Of a DNA stretch of 5,263 bases, positions 1 through 4,608 are shown piece by piece (position 1 is the stretch's first letter; every line of letters starts with the position of its first letter). The position numbers and the translations under genes were made by a program. The stretch covers positions 1 to 5,263 of the forward strand of contig DATDYA010000020.1 of NCBI GenBank assembly GCA_035289165.1, given 5' to 3'. The notes under the pieces are model-generated. The model saw only the letters and a program-made list of their open reading frames with translations. It was not told where the DNA came from and did not search any database. Source of the stretch: DATDYA01 sp035289165 (GTDB lineage Bacteria > Patescibacteriota > Patescibacteriia > Magasanikbacterales > GWA2-37-8).

Positions 1-19
1 CTTATTAACACCCTGGCAC

Positions 20-48
20 TTGACTTTATATTTATAATATATTATCAT
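20..48 (+). promoter_or_regulatory. Sigma-70 type promoter of the arsR-glutaredoxin operon
   Basis: A -35 box TTGACT (20-25) and a -10 box TATCAT (43-48) are separated by exactly 17 nt. Transcription would begin near 54-56, giving a leader of about 17 nt before the ATG at 72. A perfect TATAAT also occurs at 33-38, but no -35 lies at a suitable distance from it. The operator-like inverted repeat begins on the last base of the -10 box and covers the predicted start point, which is the expected geometry for a repressor-controlled promoter. Confidence 0.6.
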
Positions 49-65
49 TCAAACATACATTTGAA
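48..65. promoter_or_regulatory. Candidate ArsR-family operator (inverted repeat)
   Basis: The arms TTCAAA (48-53) and TTTGAA (60-65) form a perfect 6-bp inverted repeat around a 6-nt spacer. ArsR/SmtB repressors bind such palindromes; the CadC operator has the same TCAAA-N6-TTTGA core and spacing. The repeat covers the predicted transcription start and lies 6 nt before the ATG of an ArsR-type gene, so negative autoregulation is the natural inference. Binding itself is not shown by the sequence. Confidence 0.6.
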
Positions 66-71
66 CCAAAT

Positions 72-362
72 ATGAGTGCTTTAAACAATAGCAAACTTAA
101 AACATTGACAAAACTGCTACAAACTGCGTCAGAGCCTAACCGGTTAAAAATTCTCTGTTTTATTTTTAAAACAGAGAGGGCATGCGTATCGGAAATAGCT
201 AAGGGACTAAAACTAGGTGTTGCCACCACCTCCCACCACTTACAGAGTCTTAATGAGGCTGGCTTACTCACCCCCGAAAGAGAGGGGAAAAAAATATGCT
301 ACGGGCTAGTTAAAACAAACTTAATTAACGACTTAAAAAATTTAATTTGTAAATATAAGTAA
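72..362 (+). CDS. ArsR/SmtB-family winged-helix transcriptional repressor
   Basis: This 96-residue protein has the full ArsR layout and normal family length. An N-terminal helix carries the typical SEPNRLKIL stretch (20-28). The helix-turn-helix spans about residues 39-66, with recognition-helix core TTSHHLQSL and then NEAGLL. A short beta-wing follows (67-80, with REGKKICYGL). In metal-sensing ArsR proteins the helix before the HTH carries a CVC motif. Here the equivalent is ACVSEI, so Cys38 is kept and the second Cys is Ser40; other cysteines are 29, 76 and 93. The classic As/Cd site is therefore not intact, and thiol redox sensing or a different ligand is possible. It is the first gene of an operon with a glutaredoxin 9 nt downstream, and a palindromic operator lies on its promoter. 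The start at 72 has no Shine-Dalgarno, like the other genes here. Family confidence is high; the ligand is unknown. Confidence 0.9.
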   Translation: MSALNNSKLKTLTKLLQTASEPNRLKILCFIFKTERACVSEIAKGLKLGVATTSHHLQSLNEAGLLTPEREGKKICYGLVKTNLINDLKNLICKYK

Positions 363-371
363 AAAAATTGT

Positions 372-608
372 ATGCAAAACAAAGTTTTAGTTTACTCAAC
401 CACCTCTTGTCCGTATTGCCATATGGCCAAGGATTATTTTAAAAAAAAGGGTGTCGAGTTTACAGATTTTGACGTGGGTGCTGACCAAAACAAAGCACAA
501 GAAATGATTCAAAAAAGTGGCCAAATGGGCGTTCCGGTAATAGACATAAACGGACAAATAGTTATTGGTTTTCGCCCAGATGTTTTTGAGCAATTATTAA
601 GTAAATAG
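372..608 (+). CDS. Glutaredoxin-like protein, YruB type
   Basis: This 78-residue single-domain thioredoxin-fold protein should act in the cytoplasm as a dithiol reductant. The redox motif C13-P-Y-C16 follows the first strand (KVLVYSTTS). The cis-proline loop GVPVI (Pro55) and the C-terminal IGF motif (65-67) match the small YruB/NrdH-like glutaredoxins rather than long glutaredoxins, and SGQMGVPVIDINGQ is very characteristic of the YruB subfamily. NrdH-type proteins feed electrons to ribonucleotide reductase, but no reductase gene is in view, so the partner is unknown. The gene begins 9 nt after the ArsR-type repressor and is followed at 628 by a terminator, so the two form a bicistronic unit. 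Repression of a thiol reductant by an adjacent ArsR protein suggests induction by thiol-reactive metal or oxidant. There is no Shine-Dalgarno; translation may be coupled to the upstream gene. Confidence 0.9.
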   Translation: MQNKVLVYSTTSCPYCHMAKDYFKKKGVEFTDFDVGADQNKAQEMIQKSGQMGVPVIDINGQIVIGFRPDVFEQLLSK

Positions 609-627
609 AATAGAAACCGGCCGATCC

Positions 628-650
628 AAAACTCCCCACCGGGGAGTTTT
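628..650 (+). terminator. Intrinsic terminator after the glutaredoxin gene
   Basis: A perfect 10-bp stem (628-637 with 641-650) has GC core CTCCCC/GGGGAG, flanking AAAA/TTTT pairs and an ACC loop. It lies 19 nt after the glutaredoxin stop. The T-run is part of the stem, so it could also function in the opposite direction. Confidence 0.8.
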
Positions 651-778
651 AAAATACTGTAAAAAAGGAAAACGATGTGTAAAGAATAGATATAATCTAG
701 GCATACATTATACCTATTGATAAATGGGTTTAAAACAAGCTCACTCGCTAATTTATCCCCAGCCACAGCTTTGACATA

Positions 779-807
779 TTGACCAAACACCCAAAATACT
801 GTATAAT
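779..807 (+). promoter_or_regulatory. Strong sigma-70 type promoter of the acidic micro-gene
   Basis: A -35 box TTGACC (779-784) and a perfect -10 box TATAAT (802-807) are 17 nt apart. A second TTGACA at 771-776 would give a 25-nt spacer and is probably not used. Transcription would begin near 814, just ahead of the hairpin at 818-837 and about 43 nt before the ATG at 857. This independent promoter is an important reason to believe the small gene downstream. Confidence 0.7.
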
Positions 808-817
808 TCTTTCCAAT

Positions 818-837
818 GTCGGCTACCATTAGCCGAC
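818..837 (+). promoter_or_regulatory. 8-bp hairpin at the 5' end of the acidic micro-gene mRNA
   Basis: The arms at 818-825 and 830-837 (GTCGGCTA / TAGCCGAC) pair perfectly around a CCAT loop. The predicted transcription start is only about 4 nt upstream, so the RNA would begin almost directly with this hairpin. No T-run follows, which argues against a terminator. 5' hairpins of this kind can stabilise mRNA or carry regulation. As DNA it is also a palindrome that a dimeric regulator could bind. Confidence 0.5.
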
Positions 838-856
838 CCAATCTAAATACATATTT

Positions 857-1018
857 ATGTTATATACCAACTTTAATACTTTCGACGGAGACGAGGACAA
901 AGACGTTCTCGATGGTGGAACTCTTGGAAACGACGATAACGACACAGATGGGGATGGAGATGAAGAAAAAGATAAAGATGCCGACGATATCGACGATGAT
1001 ACTGAGGATGATATGTAG
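857..1018 (+). CDS. Asp-rich acidic micro-protein (53 aa), family not recognised
   Basis: The frame from ATG 857 to TAG 1016-1018 encodes 53 residues, of which 20 are Asp and 4 Glu, with only 3 Lys. A short neutral start (MLYTNFNTF) leads into a run of Asp spaced by Gly, Asn, Thr and Lys. Residues 29-34 read DTDGDG, a perfect DxDxDG pattern like the Ca2+ loops of EF-hands, dockerins and thrombospondin type-3 repeats, although position 12 of an EF loop would be Lys40. No signal peptide or membrane segment is seen. The case for a real gene is its own near-consensus promoter at 779-807, a 5' UTR hairpin, and a strong terminator 5 nt after the stop. The overlapping frame from ATG 816 gives a compositionally odd peptide and runs through that terminator. 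No function is assigned; Ca2+ or other cation binding, or a nucleic-acid-mimic role, are guesses. Confidence 0.6.
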   Translation: MLYTNFNTFDGDEDKDVLDGGTLGNDDNDTDGDGDEEKDKDADDIDDDTEDDM

Positions 1019-1022
1019 CACA

Positions 1023-1051
1023 TTCCCCCGACTAGCTCGGGGGATTTTTTT
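1023..1051 (+). terminator. Intrinsic terminator of the acidic micro-gene
   Basis: CCCCCGA (1025-1031) pairs with TCGGGGG (1037-1043) around a CTAGC loop; T1024/A1044 can extend the stem. Seven T follow (1045-1051). It begins 5 nt after the stop codon at 1018 and ends 16 nt before the next start codon, so it closes the small transcription unit and separates it from the gene at 1068. Confidence 0.9.
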
Positions 1052-1067
1052 AAACTAAATTATTAAC

Positions 1068-2000
1068 ATGGACAATTTTCCGAAAATTTTAGTGGTTGGG
1101 CTACCGAAAGCTCACGGTGAAATTAAGGGCGCGTTTTATAACGGCTACCCAATACACAAAGGCTTTACCGATGATAGTCTAAACTTTGCTACCGTTTACG
1201 CCCATGATCACAAAATAATTCCTGATCAAAAAATCGTAACACGCGACCACAAAAATTTCTTAACCACCTTGCGTCAGGCTGGTTTTAAACTTCAAGTCCT
1301 ACCATTCCCCGAAAACCTAAACCGTGAGGATTCCTTACACCATGACGGGGTATTTATTCGTGACTCGGGTTTCCTGTTTAAAAAATACTGGATTAAATCC
1401 AATTACAGCGTTAAAGACCGCCGACCGGAAGCCGATGCCTGGGCGGAAATTATTAAAACCCGCTTCCACAAAACCATTATTACTCCACCGCCTGGCGCCT
1501 ACATTGAATTTGGCGAGGTCTATTATTTTAAAACTGCTACCAGCACCTACTACTTCGGCGGATTGTCCCGTTCGAATGAAAAAGGCCAGCGTTTTGTAAA
1601 ATCCATTGTCAAACCCGACCACTTTATTTTACTGCACTCCCACGGCTACCACTTAGACACGGTCATGACGCCGGTCATAAACAAAGACAATGAATTGACC
1701 GCCCTAATCATTACAAAAAACATGTTTCGGGAAGACAGTTTGGACAAATTAAAAAATTTAAAAATTCCACTCATCACAGTCGGTCCAATGGATTCATCTG
1801 GTACTGGCGGTAAACTTGGTACTTACCACGTTAATTGTTTACCTGGGCCAGGTGTATTGGTAAACACCGGCAAATTTTTGACCCCCGGTGTAGAAGATAG
1901 ACTAAAGGCCTTGGGAATAAAAAGATTTTACTCTCCTCTCACTTACTTCCGCTATGCCGGCGGATCATACCATTGTTTAACGAACGAAATTAACAACTAA
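1068..2000 (+). CDS. Guanidino-group-modifying enzyme family protein (DDAH/arginine deiminase/amidinotransferase fold)
   Basis: This 310-residue protein shows the ordered signatures of the pentein-fold enzymes that attack the guanidinium carbon of arginine-like substrates with a Cys nucleophile. D93-GVFIRD-S100 matches the family's substrate-binding Asp strand (DxxFxxD/N). YIEFGEVY (145-152) sits where ExGD/E normally lies. GYHLDTVMTPV (193-203) carries the catalytic His195 in the HLD motif. GGSYHCLT (298-305) holds Cys303, the nucleophile position of GGxxRCLT, here with His in place of the usual Arg. Length and motif order match single-domain DDAH/ADI-like proteins. The reaction cannot be fixed by eye: methylarginine hydrolysis, arginine deimination and amidine transfer all remain open. 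No signal peptide is seen, so it is probably cytoplasmic. No promoter is convincing in the 16 nt after the preceding terminator; a TAAATT at 1056-1061 would give a nearly leaderless mRNA. There is no Shine-Dalgarno. It converges with efp across a shared terminator. Confidence 0.82.
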   Translation: MDNFPKILVVGLPKAHGEIKGAFYNGYPIHKGFTDDSLNFATVYAHDHKIIPDQKIVTRDHKNFLTTLRQAGFKLQVLPFPENLNREDSLHHDGVFIRDSGFLFKKYWIKSNYSVKDRRPEADAWAEIIKTRFHKTIITPPPGAYIEFGEVYYFKTATSTYYFGGLSRSNEKGQRFVKSIVKPDHFILLHSHGYHLDTVMTPVINKDNELTALIITKNMFREDSLDKLKNLKIPLITVGPMDSSGTGGKLGTYHVNCLPGPGVLVNTGKFLTPGVEDRLKALGIKRFYSPLTYFRYAGGSYHCLTNEINN

Positions 2001-2027
2001 AAAAACCCGCCGACGAGGCGGGGTTTT
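2001..2027. terminator. Bidirectional intrinsic terminator between convergent genes
   Basis: CCCGCC (2006-2011) pairs with GGCGGG (2017-2022) around GACGA. The stem is flanked by an A-run at 2001-2005 and a T-run at 2024-2027, so each strand has T residues after the hairpin. It lies directly after the stop of the + strand guanidino-modifying enzyme gene and 14 nt past the stop of efp on the - strand, and can serve both. Confidence 0.85.
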
Positions 2028-2040
2028 CTTTTGTGTCTTT

Positions 2041-2601
2041 TTAAGCGCGAGCGGAATAATCGCCGGTTTCCGTATTAACTAAAATTTCTTCGCCCTCTTT
2101 AATGAAAATTGGGGCTTGAACATGGAGACCGTTATCTAAAATTATTTCCTTTGTCACGTTTCCTGAAGCACTGTCGCCCTTCACGGCGGGTGGAGCGTCC
2201 ACCACTTTGTACTGAATCTTTTTTGGCAACTGGATACTGACTGCTCTTCCCTCGTACATACCAATAATTACTTCCAAACTTTCTTTTAAATATTTAGCAT
2301 CAGGACCGATCAAATCACCGTCCATTTCAATTTGTTCGTAACTTTGGGTATCCATAAAAGCGTAGTTATCTCCGCTTTTATACAAATACTGCATGGTCGT
2401 AAACTGCACCTGCACGATATCCACGTTTTCACTAGTTTTGTAGGTAGTTTCGATTACCTTGCCGTTGCTCAAATTCTTCATTCTCGTTCGGACAAAAGCC
2501 GCTCCCTTCCCAGGGTTTATGTGTTGAAACTCCACCACTACAAAAAGATCGTTTTGATTGCGAATGACGACACCTTTCCTAATTTCTGAAGTCGAAGCCA
2601 T
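2041..2601 (-). CDS. efp: Translation elongation factor P
   Basis: EF-P binds the ribosome between the P and E sites and relieves stalling at polyproline stretches. The 186 residues match the family length (188 in E. coli) and its three beta-barrel domains: an N-terminal KOW-like domain (about 1-62) and two OB domains (about 63-125 and 126-186). The tip loop reads N29-PGKG-AAFVRTR, so Lys32 holds the place of the modified lysine (E. coli Lys34). No modification enzyme is in this window, so whether it is modified is unknown. The C-terminal domain keeps the DAPPAVKGD and TGDYSARA signatures. It follows rpsR but is separated from it by a hairpin terminator at 2624-2654, so it depends on read-through or its own promoter; an AT-rich TAATAT close to the ATG would yield a nearly leaderless mRNA. 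There is no Shine-Dalgarno before the ATG at 2601. Confidence 0.97.
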   Translation of the reverse strand: MASTSEIRKGVVIRNQNDLFVVVEFQHINPGKGAAFVRTRMKNLSNGKVIETTYKTSENVDIVQVQFTTMQYLYKSGDNYAFMDTQSYEQIEMDGDLIGPDAKYLKESLEVIIGMYEGRAVSIQLPKKIQYKVVDAPPAVKGDSASGNVTKEIILDNGLHVQAPIFIKEGEEILVNTETGDYSARA

Positions 2602-2623
2602 AATTTACGAATATTAATAACGG

Positions 2624-2654
2624 AAAAAATCCCTCTGGCTTTTGCCCGGAGGGA
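2624..2654 (-). terminator. Intrinsic terminator between rpsR and efp
   Basis: On the - strand, TCCCTC (2654-2649) pairs with GAGGGA (2635-2630). An inner GGC/GCC helix is capped by AAAA, and six T follow (2629-2624). It starts 8 nt after the rpsR stop codon and ends 22 nt before the efp start, so it closes the rpsF-ssb-rpsR transcript or attenuates transcription into efp. Confidence 0.8.
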
Positions 2655-2661
2655 ATATGTT

Positions 2662-2889
2662 TTACTTTGGTAAGTATGGCATTAAGGATGCCTCACGAGC
2701 GCGTTTAATGGCGGCCGCTACTGGTCGTTGGTGCTTAGCACAAAGTCCGCTTCGGCGTCGTGGAGCAATCTTCATGTAAGAAGAAACGAACCGACGTAAA
2801 GTGTTTACATCTTTGTAATCCACCACCAACTTATTGTTGGTGCAGTAATAACATTCTTTAGTTTTAGTATCTTTTTTAACTGGCATCAT
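2662..2889 (-). CDS. rpsR: Small ribosomal subunit protein bS18
   Basis: bS18 sits on the platform of the 30S subunit in a heterodimer with bS6, whose gene begins this operon. The 75 residues match the family length. The core motifs are clear: DYKDVNTLRRFVS (24-36), then KIAPRRRSGLC (40-50), AKHQRPVAAAIKRAR and the terminal LMPYLPK. Cys13, Cys16, Cys50 and His53 form a CxxC...CxxH set, so this is the zinc-binding (C+) paralogue type rather than the zinc-free form found in many bacteria. ATG 2889 is followed immediately by a second ATG at 2886, and either may be the start. It lies 31 nt downstream of ssb. The usual next gene rplI (bL9) is absent, as in many CPR genomes; a terminator and efp are found instead. 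Confidence 0.97.
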   Translation of the reverse strand: MMPVKKDTKTKECYYCTNNKLVVDYKDVNTLRRFVSSYMKIAPRRRSGLCAKHQRPVAAAIKRAREASLMPYLPK

Positions 2890-2920
2890 AACGATAGATT
2901 AGTAATTATTTCCTTACAAT

Positions 2921-3361
2921 TTAAAATGGGATATCTTCAACTTTTATCTCTTCGTCGGTTGGCTCGCTAGGAGCGGCGCTCGGGGCTTGCCCTGTAGCAA
3001 CGGCTCCACCACTAGAACTTTCACCTCCACGGGCGGAGTCTAACATGATCAAGTTTTCACCGACAATTTCTGTCCGGTTTTTCTTGGCGCCATCCTGGGC
3101 GGCCCATTCTCGAGTTTGCAAACGTCCTTCAATATATACTCGAGCACCTTTTTTTAAGTACTGGCCGGCAATTTCTGCCAACTTGGACCACAACACCACG
3201 TGATGATATTCGACTTGTTTTTGTTTCTGACCATTTTGGTCAGTCCACTGACGGTTCGTTGCGATTCCGAGTACAGCCACAGATTTACCAGTTGGTAAAC
3301 TGCGCAATTCTGGATCGCGGGTCAACCGACCAAGGATGGTGGCGCGGTTTAGGTCCATCAT
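2921..3361 (-). CDS. ssb: Single-stranded DNA-binding protein
   Basis: SSB coats single-stranded DNA during replication, recombination and repair and recruits partners through its C-terminal tip. The 146 residues comprise an OB fold (about 1-110, starting DLNRATILGRLTRDPELR and including VEYHHVVLWSKLAEIAGQYL and GARVYIEGRLQTREW), a low-complexity Gly/Ser/Ala/Pro linker (about 111-135), and an acidic tip ending EDIPF, very close to the consensus DDDIPF. It is nested between rpsF and rpsR, the common bacterial arrangement, with gaps of 27 and 31 nt. The track ATG at 3361 is followed by ATG 3358, which fits the family's usual M-x-L-N-x start better. No Shine-Dalgarno is visible at either. Confidence 0.97.
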   Translation of the reverse strand: MMDLNRATILGRLTRDPELRSLPTGKSVAVLGIATNRQWTDQNGQKQKQVEYHHVVLWSKLAEIAGQYLKKGARVYIEGRLQTREWAAQDGAKKNRTEIVGENLIMLDSARGGESSSGGAVATGQAPSAAPSEPTDEEIKVEDIPF

Positions 3362-3388
3362 ACTTATTAAAGTTAGAATAAATTAAAT

Positions 3389-3844
3389 TTAGGAATTAGA
3401 AATAATATTTCCATCCAAAATCTCATCCAACTTCTTGTTAATATCTTCCACGTCAATTTCTTCTTTCTTTTCTTCTCTCTTTACCGGCTCTTCTTGTTCC
3501 TGCATAGTCGTTACACCGATAGCATTAGTCGTATAATTAATCTTCTGGCTAGTAGAAACATTGGTGTTGAAATGAGTAATCATGGCACGAAGAAGATCGC
3601 GCATTAAACGTAACTTATCTTGAAGTTCACGAGCTTTGGCTGGTTCGGCTTCAAAGACGATGGTATAAAAATACCCGTAGCGAATTTGCTTAACCGGATA
3701 AGCCAAGCGATTCTTGCCTTGGTTATTGGTTTCGACATCTCCACTATGTTCTTTTACCACTTCTACCACCTCACCCAATCTCTTTTCTGCTTCGTTGTCA
3801 TCAAGCGTACCAGGCAAGATCAAGAGTAATTCGTATTTTTGCAT
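3389..3844 (-). CDS. rpsF: Small ribosomal subunit protein bS6, with acidic C-terminal extension
   Basis: bS6 pairs with bS18 on the 30S platform. The conserved ferredoxin-like domain fills residues 1-95: strand YELLLILPG, helix with EAEKRLGEVVEVV, then GKNRLAYPVKQIRYGYFYTIVF, and the LRLMRDLLRAMI segment. At 151 residues it is somewhat longer than typical bS6. The extra tail (about 105-151) is a charged segment, EQEEPVKREEKKEEIDVED, then a probable short helix NKKLDEIL. Acidic bS6 tails are known, and in E. coli the tail is glutamylated. It is the first gene of rpsF-ssb-rpsR, with a good promoter at 3927-3955 and a leader of about 75 nt, long for this window and so a possible site for bS6:bS18 autoregulation. 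There is no Shine-Dalgarno; the bases before the ATG are a T-rich run. Confidence 0.96.
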   Translation of the reverse strand: MQKYELLLILPGTLDDNEAEKRLGEVVEVVKEHSGDVETNNQGKNRLAYPVKQIRYGYFYTIVFEAEPAKARELQDKLRLMRDLLRAMITHFNTNVSTSQKINYTTNAIGVTTMQEQEEPVKREEKKEEIDVEDINKKLDEILDGNIISNS

Positions 3845-3926
3845 AACAAAAAAATATTAGTAAACAACTGTCTTCTTTTCACGGAGCATACGGAAAAAAA
3901 GACCAAAGGCTTATAATTACGCGTCT

Positions 3927-3955
3927 ATAGTAGCAAGAACGAGGAAAAAAGTCAA
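3927..3955 (-). promoter_or_regulatory. Promoter of the rpsF-ssb-rpsR operon
   Basis: On the - strand, TTGACT (3955-3950) and TACTAT (3932-3927) are 17 nt apart, and the -10 box is preceded by TGC, an extended -10 of the TGn type. Transcription would begin near 3920, leaving a leader of about 75 nt before the rpsF ATG. The -35 lies about 18 nt beyond the end of the mgtC/sapB gene. I see no clear terminator between them, so some read-through from that gene is possible. Confidence 0.65.
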
Positions 3956-3973
3956 TATTCAAGGCTCTCTTGG

Positions 3974-4405
3974 CTATTCCAGGTCTTTATCTTCAGAAAT
4001 AATTGGCTCTTCCCCCTTCAGTTTGCGGTCGTTTAGCATAAAAAGGAGGAGCATAAAAGCGGTGGTTAAAACAGCTAAAATATAGTAATTCGCCGCCACA
4101 GCCATACCAATTGCCGCCGCCATCCAAAGACCAGCCGCGGTTGTTAACCCCTCAATGTGGTTGCCACGACGAATAATCATACCCGCACCAAGAAAACCAA
4201 TACCCGTTACGATCTGGGCGGCCACCCGTGAAGTGTCTGAACCAAAAACTGACAAAGATAAAATGGTAAAAAGAGCTGACCCACCGGTTACTAAAGCGTA
4301 AGTCCTGGGTCCTGCCGCCCGCCCCTGTCTTTCCCGTTGCCAACCCAGTACCGCTCCCAAAACAACTGCTAAAACGATTTGACCAAAATAATATAGTTCA
4401 TTCAT
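3974..4405 (-). CDS. MgtC/SapB-family inner membrane protein (short form)
   Basis: A 143-residue hydrophobic protein shows the MgtC/SapB signature: VVLGAVLGWQRERQGRAAGPRTYAL (14-38), with its conserved Gly, Arg and Glu in the ERxxxGRxAGxRT motif, then SRVAAQIVTGIGFLGAGMII (59-78), and GLTTAAGLWMAAAIGMA (86-102). Four membrane segments are likely: about 5-21, 36-54, 63-79 and 88-124, the last region possibly splitting in two. It ends in a short charged tail. Salmonella MgtC and E. coli YhiD carry an additional C-terminal soluble domain that is absent here, so this is the short form. Members are linked to Mg2+ stress and membrane energetics, but the biochemical role is unsettled, so I assign no transport function. 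It has its own promoter at 4426-4453, divergent from the tRNA operon, with a leader of only about 13 nt. Confidence 0.9.
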   Translation of the reverse strand: MNELYYFGQIVLAVVLGAVLGWQRERQGRAAGPRTYALVTGGSALFTILSLSVFGSDTSRVAAQIVTGIGFLGAGMIIRRGNHIEGLTTAAGLWMAAAIGMAVAANYYILAVLTTAFMLLLFMLNDRKLKGEEPIISEDKDLE

Positions 4406-4425
4406 AAAATTTATTTTATTAACCT

Positions 4426-4453
4426 ATTATACCATTTCCCTACTTTATGTTAA
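4426..4453 (-). promoter_or_regulatory. Promoter of the mgtC/sapB gene
   Basis: On the - strand TTAACA (4453-4448) and a perfect TATAAT (4431-4426) are 16 nt apart, with TGG before the -10 giving an extended -10 (TGn). Start near 4418 leaves about 13 nt before the ATG at 4405. It is divergent from the tRNA promoter; the two -35 boxes are 17 nt apart. Confidence 0.65.
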
Positions 4454-4470
4454 AATAAGCTTAACCAGCA

Positions 4471-4499
4471 TTGACTTTATTATCTTAAACTGATATAGT
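4471..4499 (+). promoter_or_regulatory. Promoter of the tRNA-Ala-Phe-Pro operon
   Basis: TTGACT (4471-4476) and TATAGT (4494-4499) are 17 nt apart, and TGA directly before the -10 makes it an extended -10 promoter. Transcription would start near 4506, about 7 nt before the first tRNA. Confidence 0.75.
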
Positions 4500-4512
4500 A
4501 TTTCTGCTTTTT

Positions 4513-4585
4513 GGGCCAATAGCTCAGCTGGTAGAGCAACGCCTTTGCAAGGCGAAGGTCAGGAGTTCGAATCTCCTTTGGTCCA
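4513..4585 (+). tRNA. tRNA-Ala (UGC)
   Basis: A complete 73-nt cloverleaf can be drawn. Acceptor GGGCCAA pairs with TTGGTCC with one G·U; the D stem is GCTC/GAGC. The anticodon loop TTTGCAA holds anticodon TGC at 4546-4548, and the T arm is AGGAG-TTCGAAT-CTCCT. The top pair of the anticodon arm (27-43) is an A·A mismatch. The discriminator is A4585 and the following bases are CAA, so the CCA end is not encoded. It is the first gene of the tRNA operon. A GACGC/GCGTC hairpin (4589-4603) fills the spacer to tRNA-Phe. Confidence 0.97.
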
Positions 4586-4608
4586 CAAGACGCGACTGGC
4601 GTCACAAT

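Noticed and set aside
676..690. Micro-frame ATGTGTAAAGAATAG preceded by an AAGGA-like purine run
   Set aside because: Four codons with no supporting promoter geometry; genes here do not use Shine-Dalgarno motifs, so the purine run is probably chance.
691..696. TATAAT in the intergenic region after the glutaredoxin terminator
   Set aside because: No -35-like hexamer lies 16-18 nt upstream, and the promoter at 779-807 explains the downstream gene better.
753..761. TTATCCCCA, one base from a DnaA box
   Set aside because: A single imperfect copy with no cluster, no dnaA/dnaN context and no AT-rich unwinding region.
651..803. Repeated 11-mer AAAATACTGTA at 651-661 and 793-803
   Set aside because: Only two short AT-rich copies; the second is part of the promoter spacer and -10 region, so chance is likely.
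509..841. 110-codon - strand frame across the glutaredoxin 3' end and intergenic region
   Set aside because: It is antisense to a clear glutaredoxin, crosses the terminator hairpin at 628-650 and the promoter at 779-807, and resembles no family I know.
816..1058. 80-codon + strand frame overlapping the acidic micro-gene
   Set aside because: It is rich in Met, Thr and Ile in an unnatural way, is one frame off the acidic frame, and reads through the strong terminator at 1023-1051.
72..4405. Alternative genetic code 25 (TGA as Gly), known in Gracilibacteria
   Set aside because: All nine protein genes have complete, family-length products with no in-frame TGA and plentiful GGN glycine codons, so the standard bacterial code suffices. 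The absence of TGA stops in nine genes is too small a sample to interpret.
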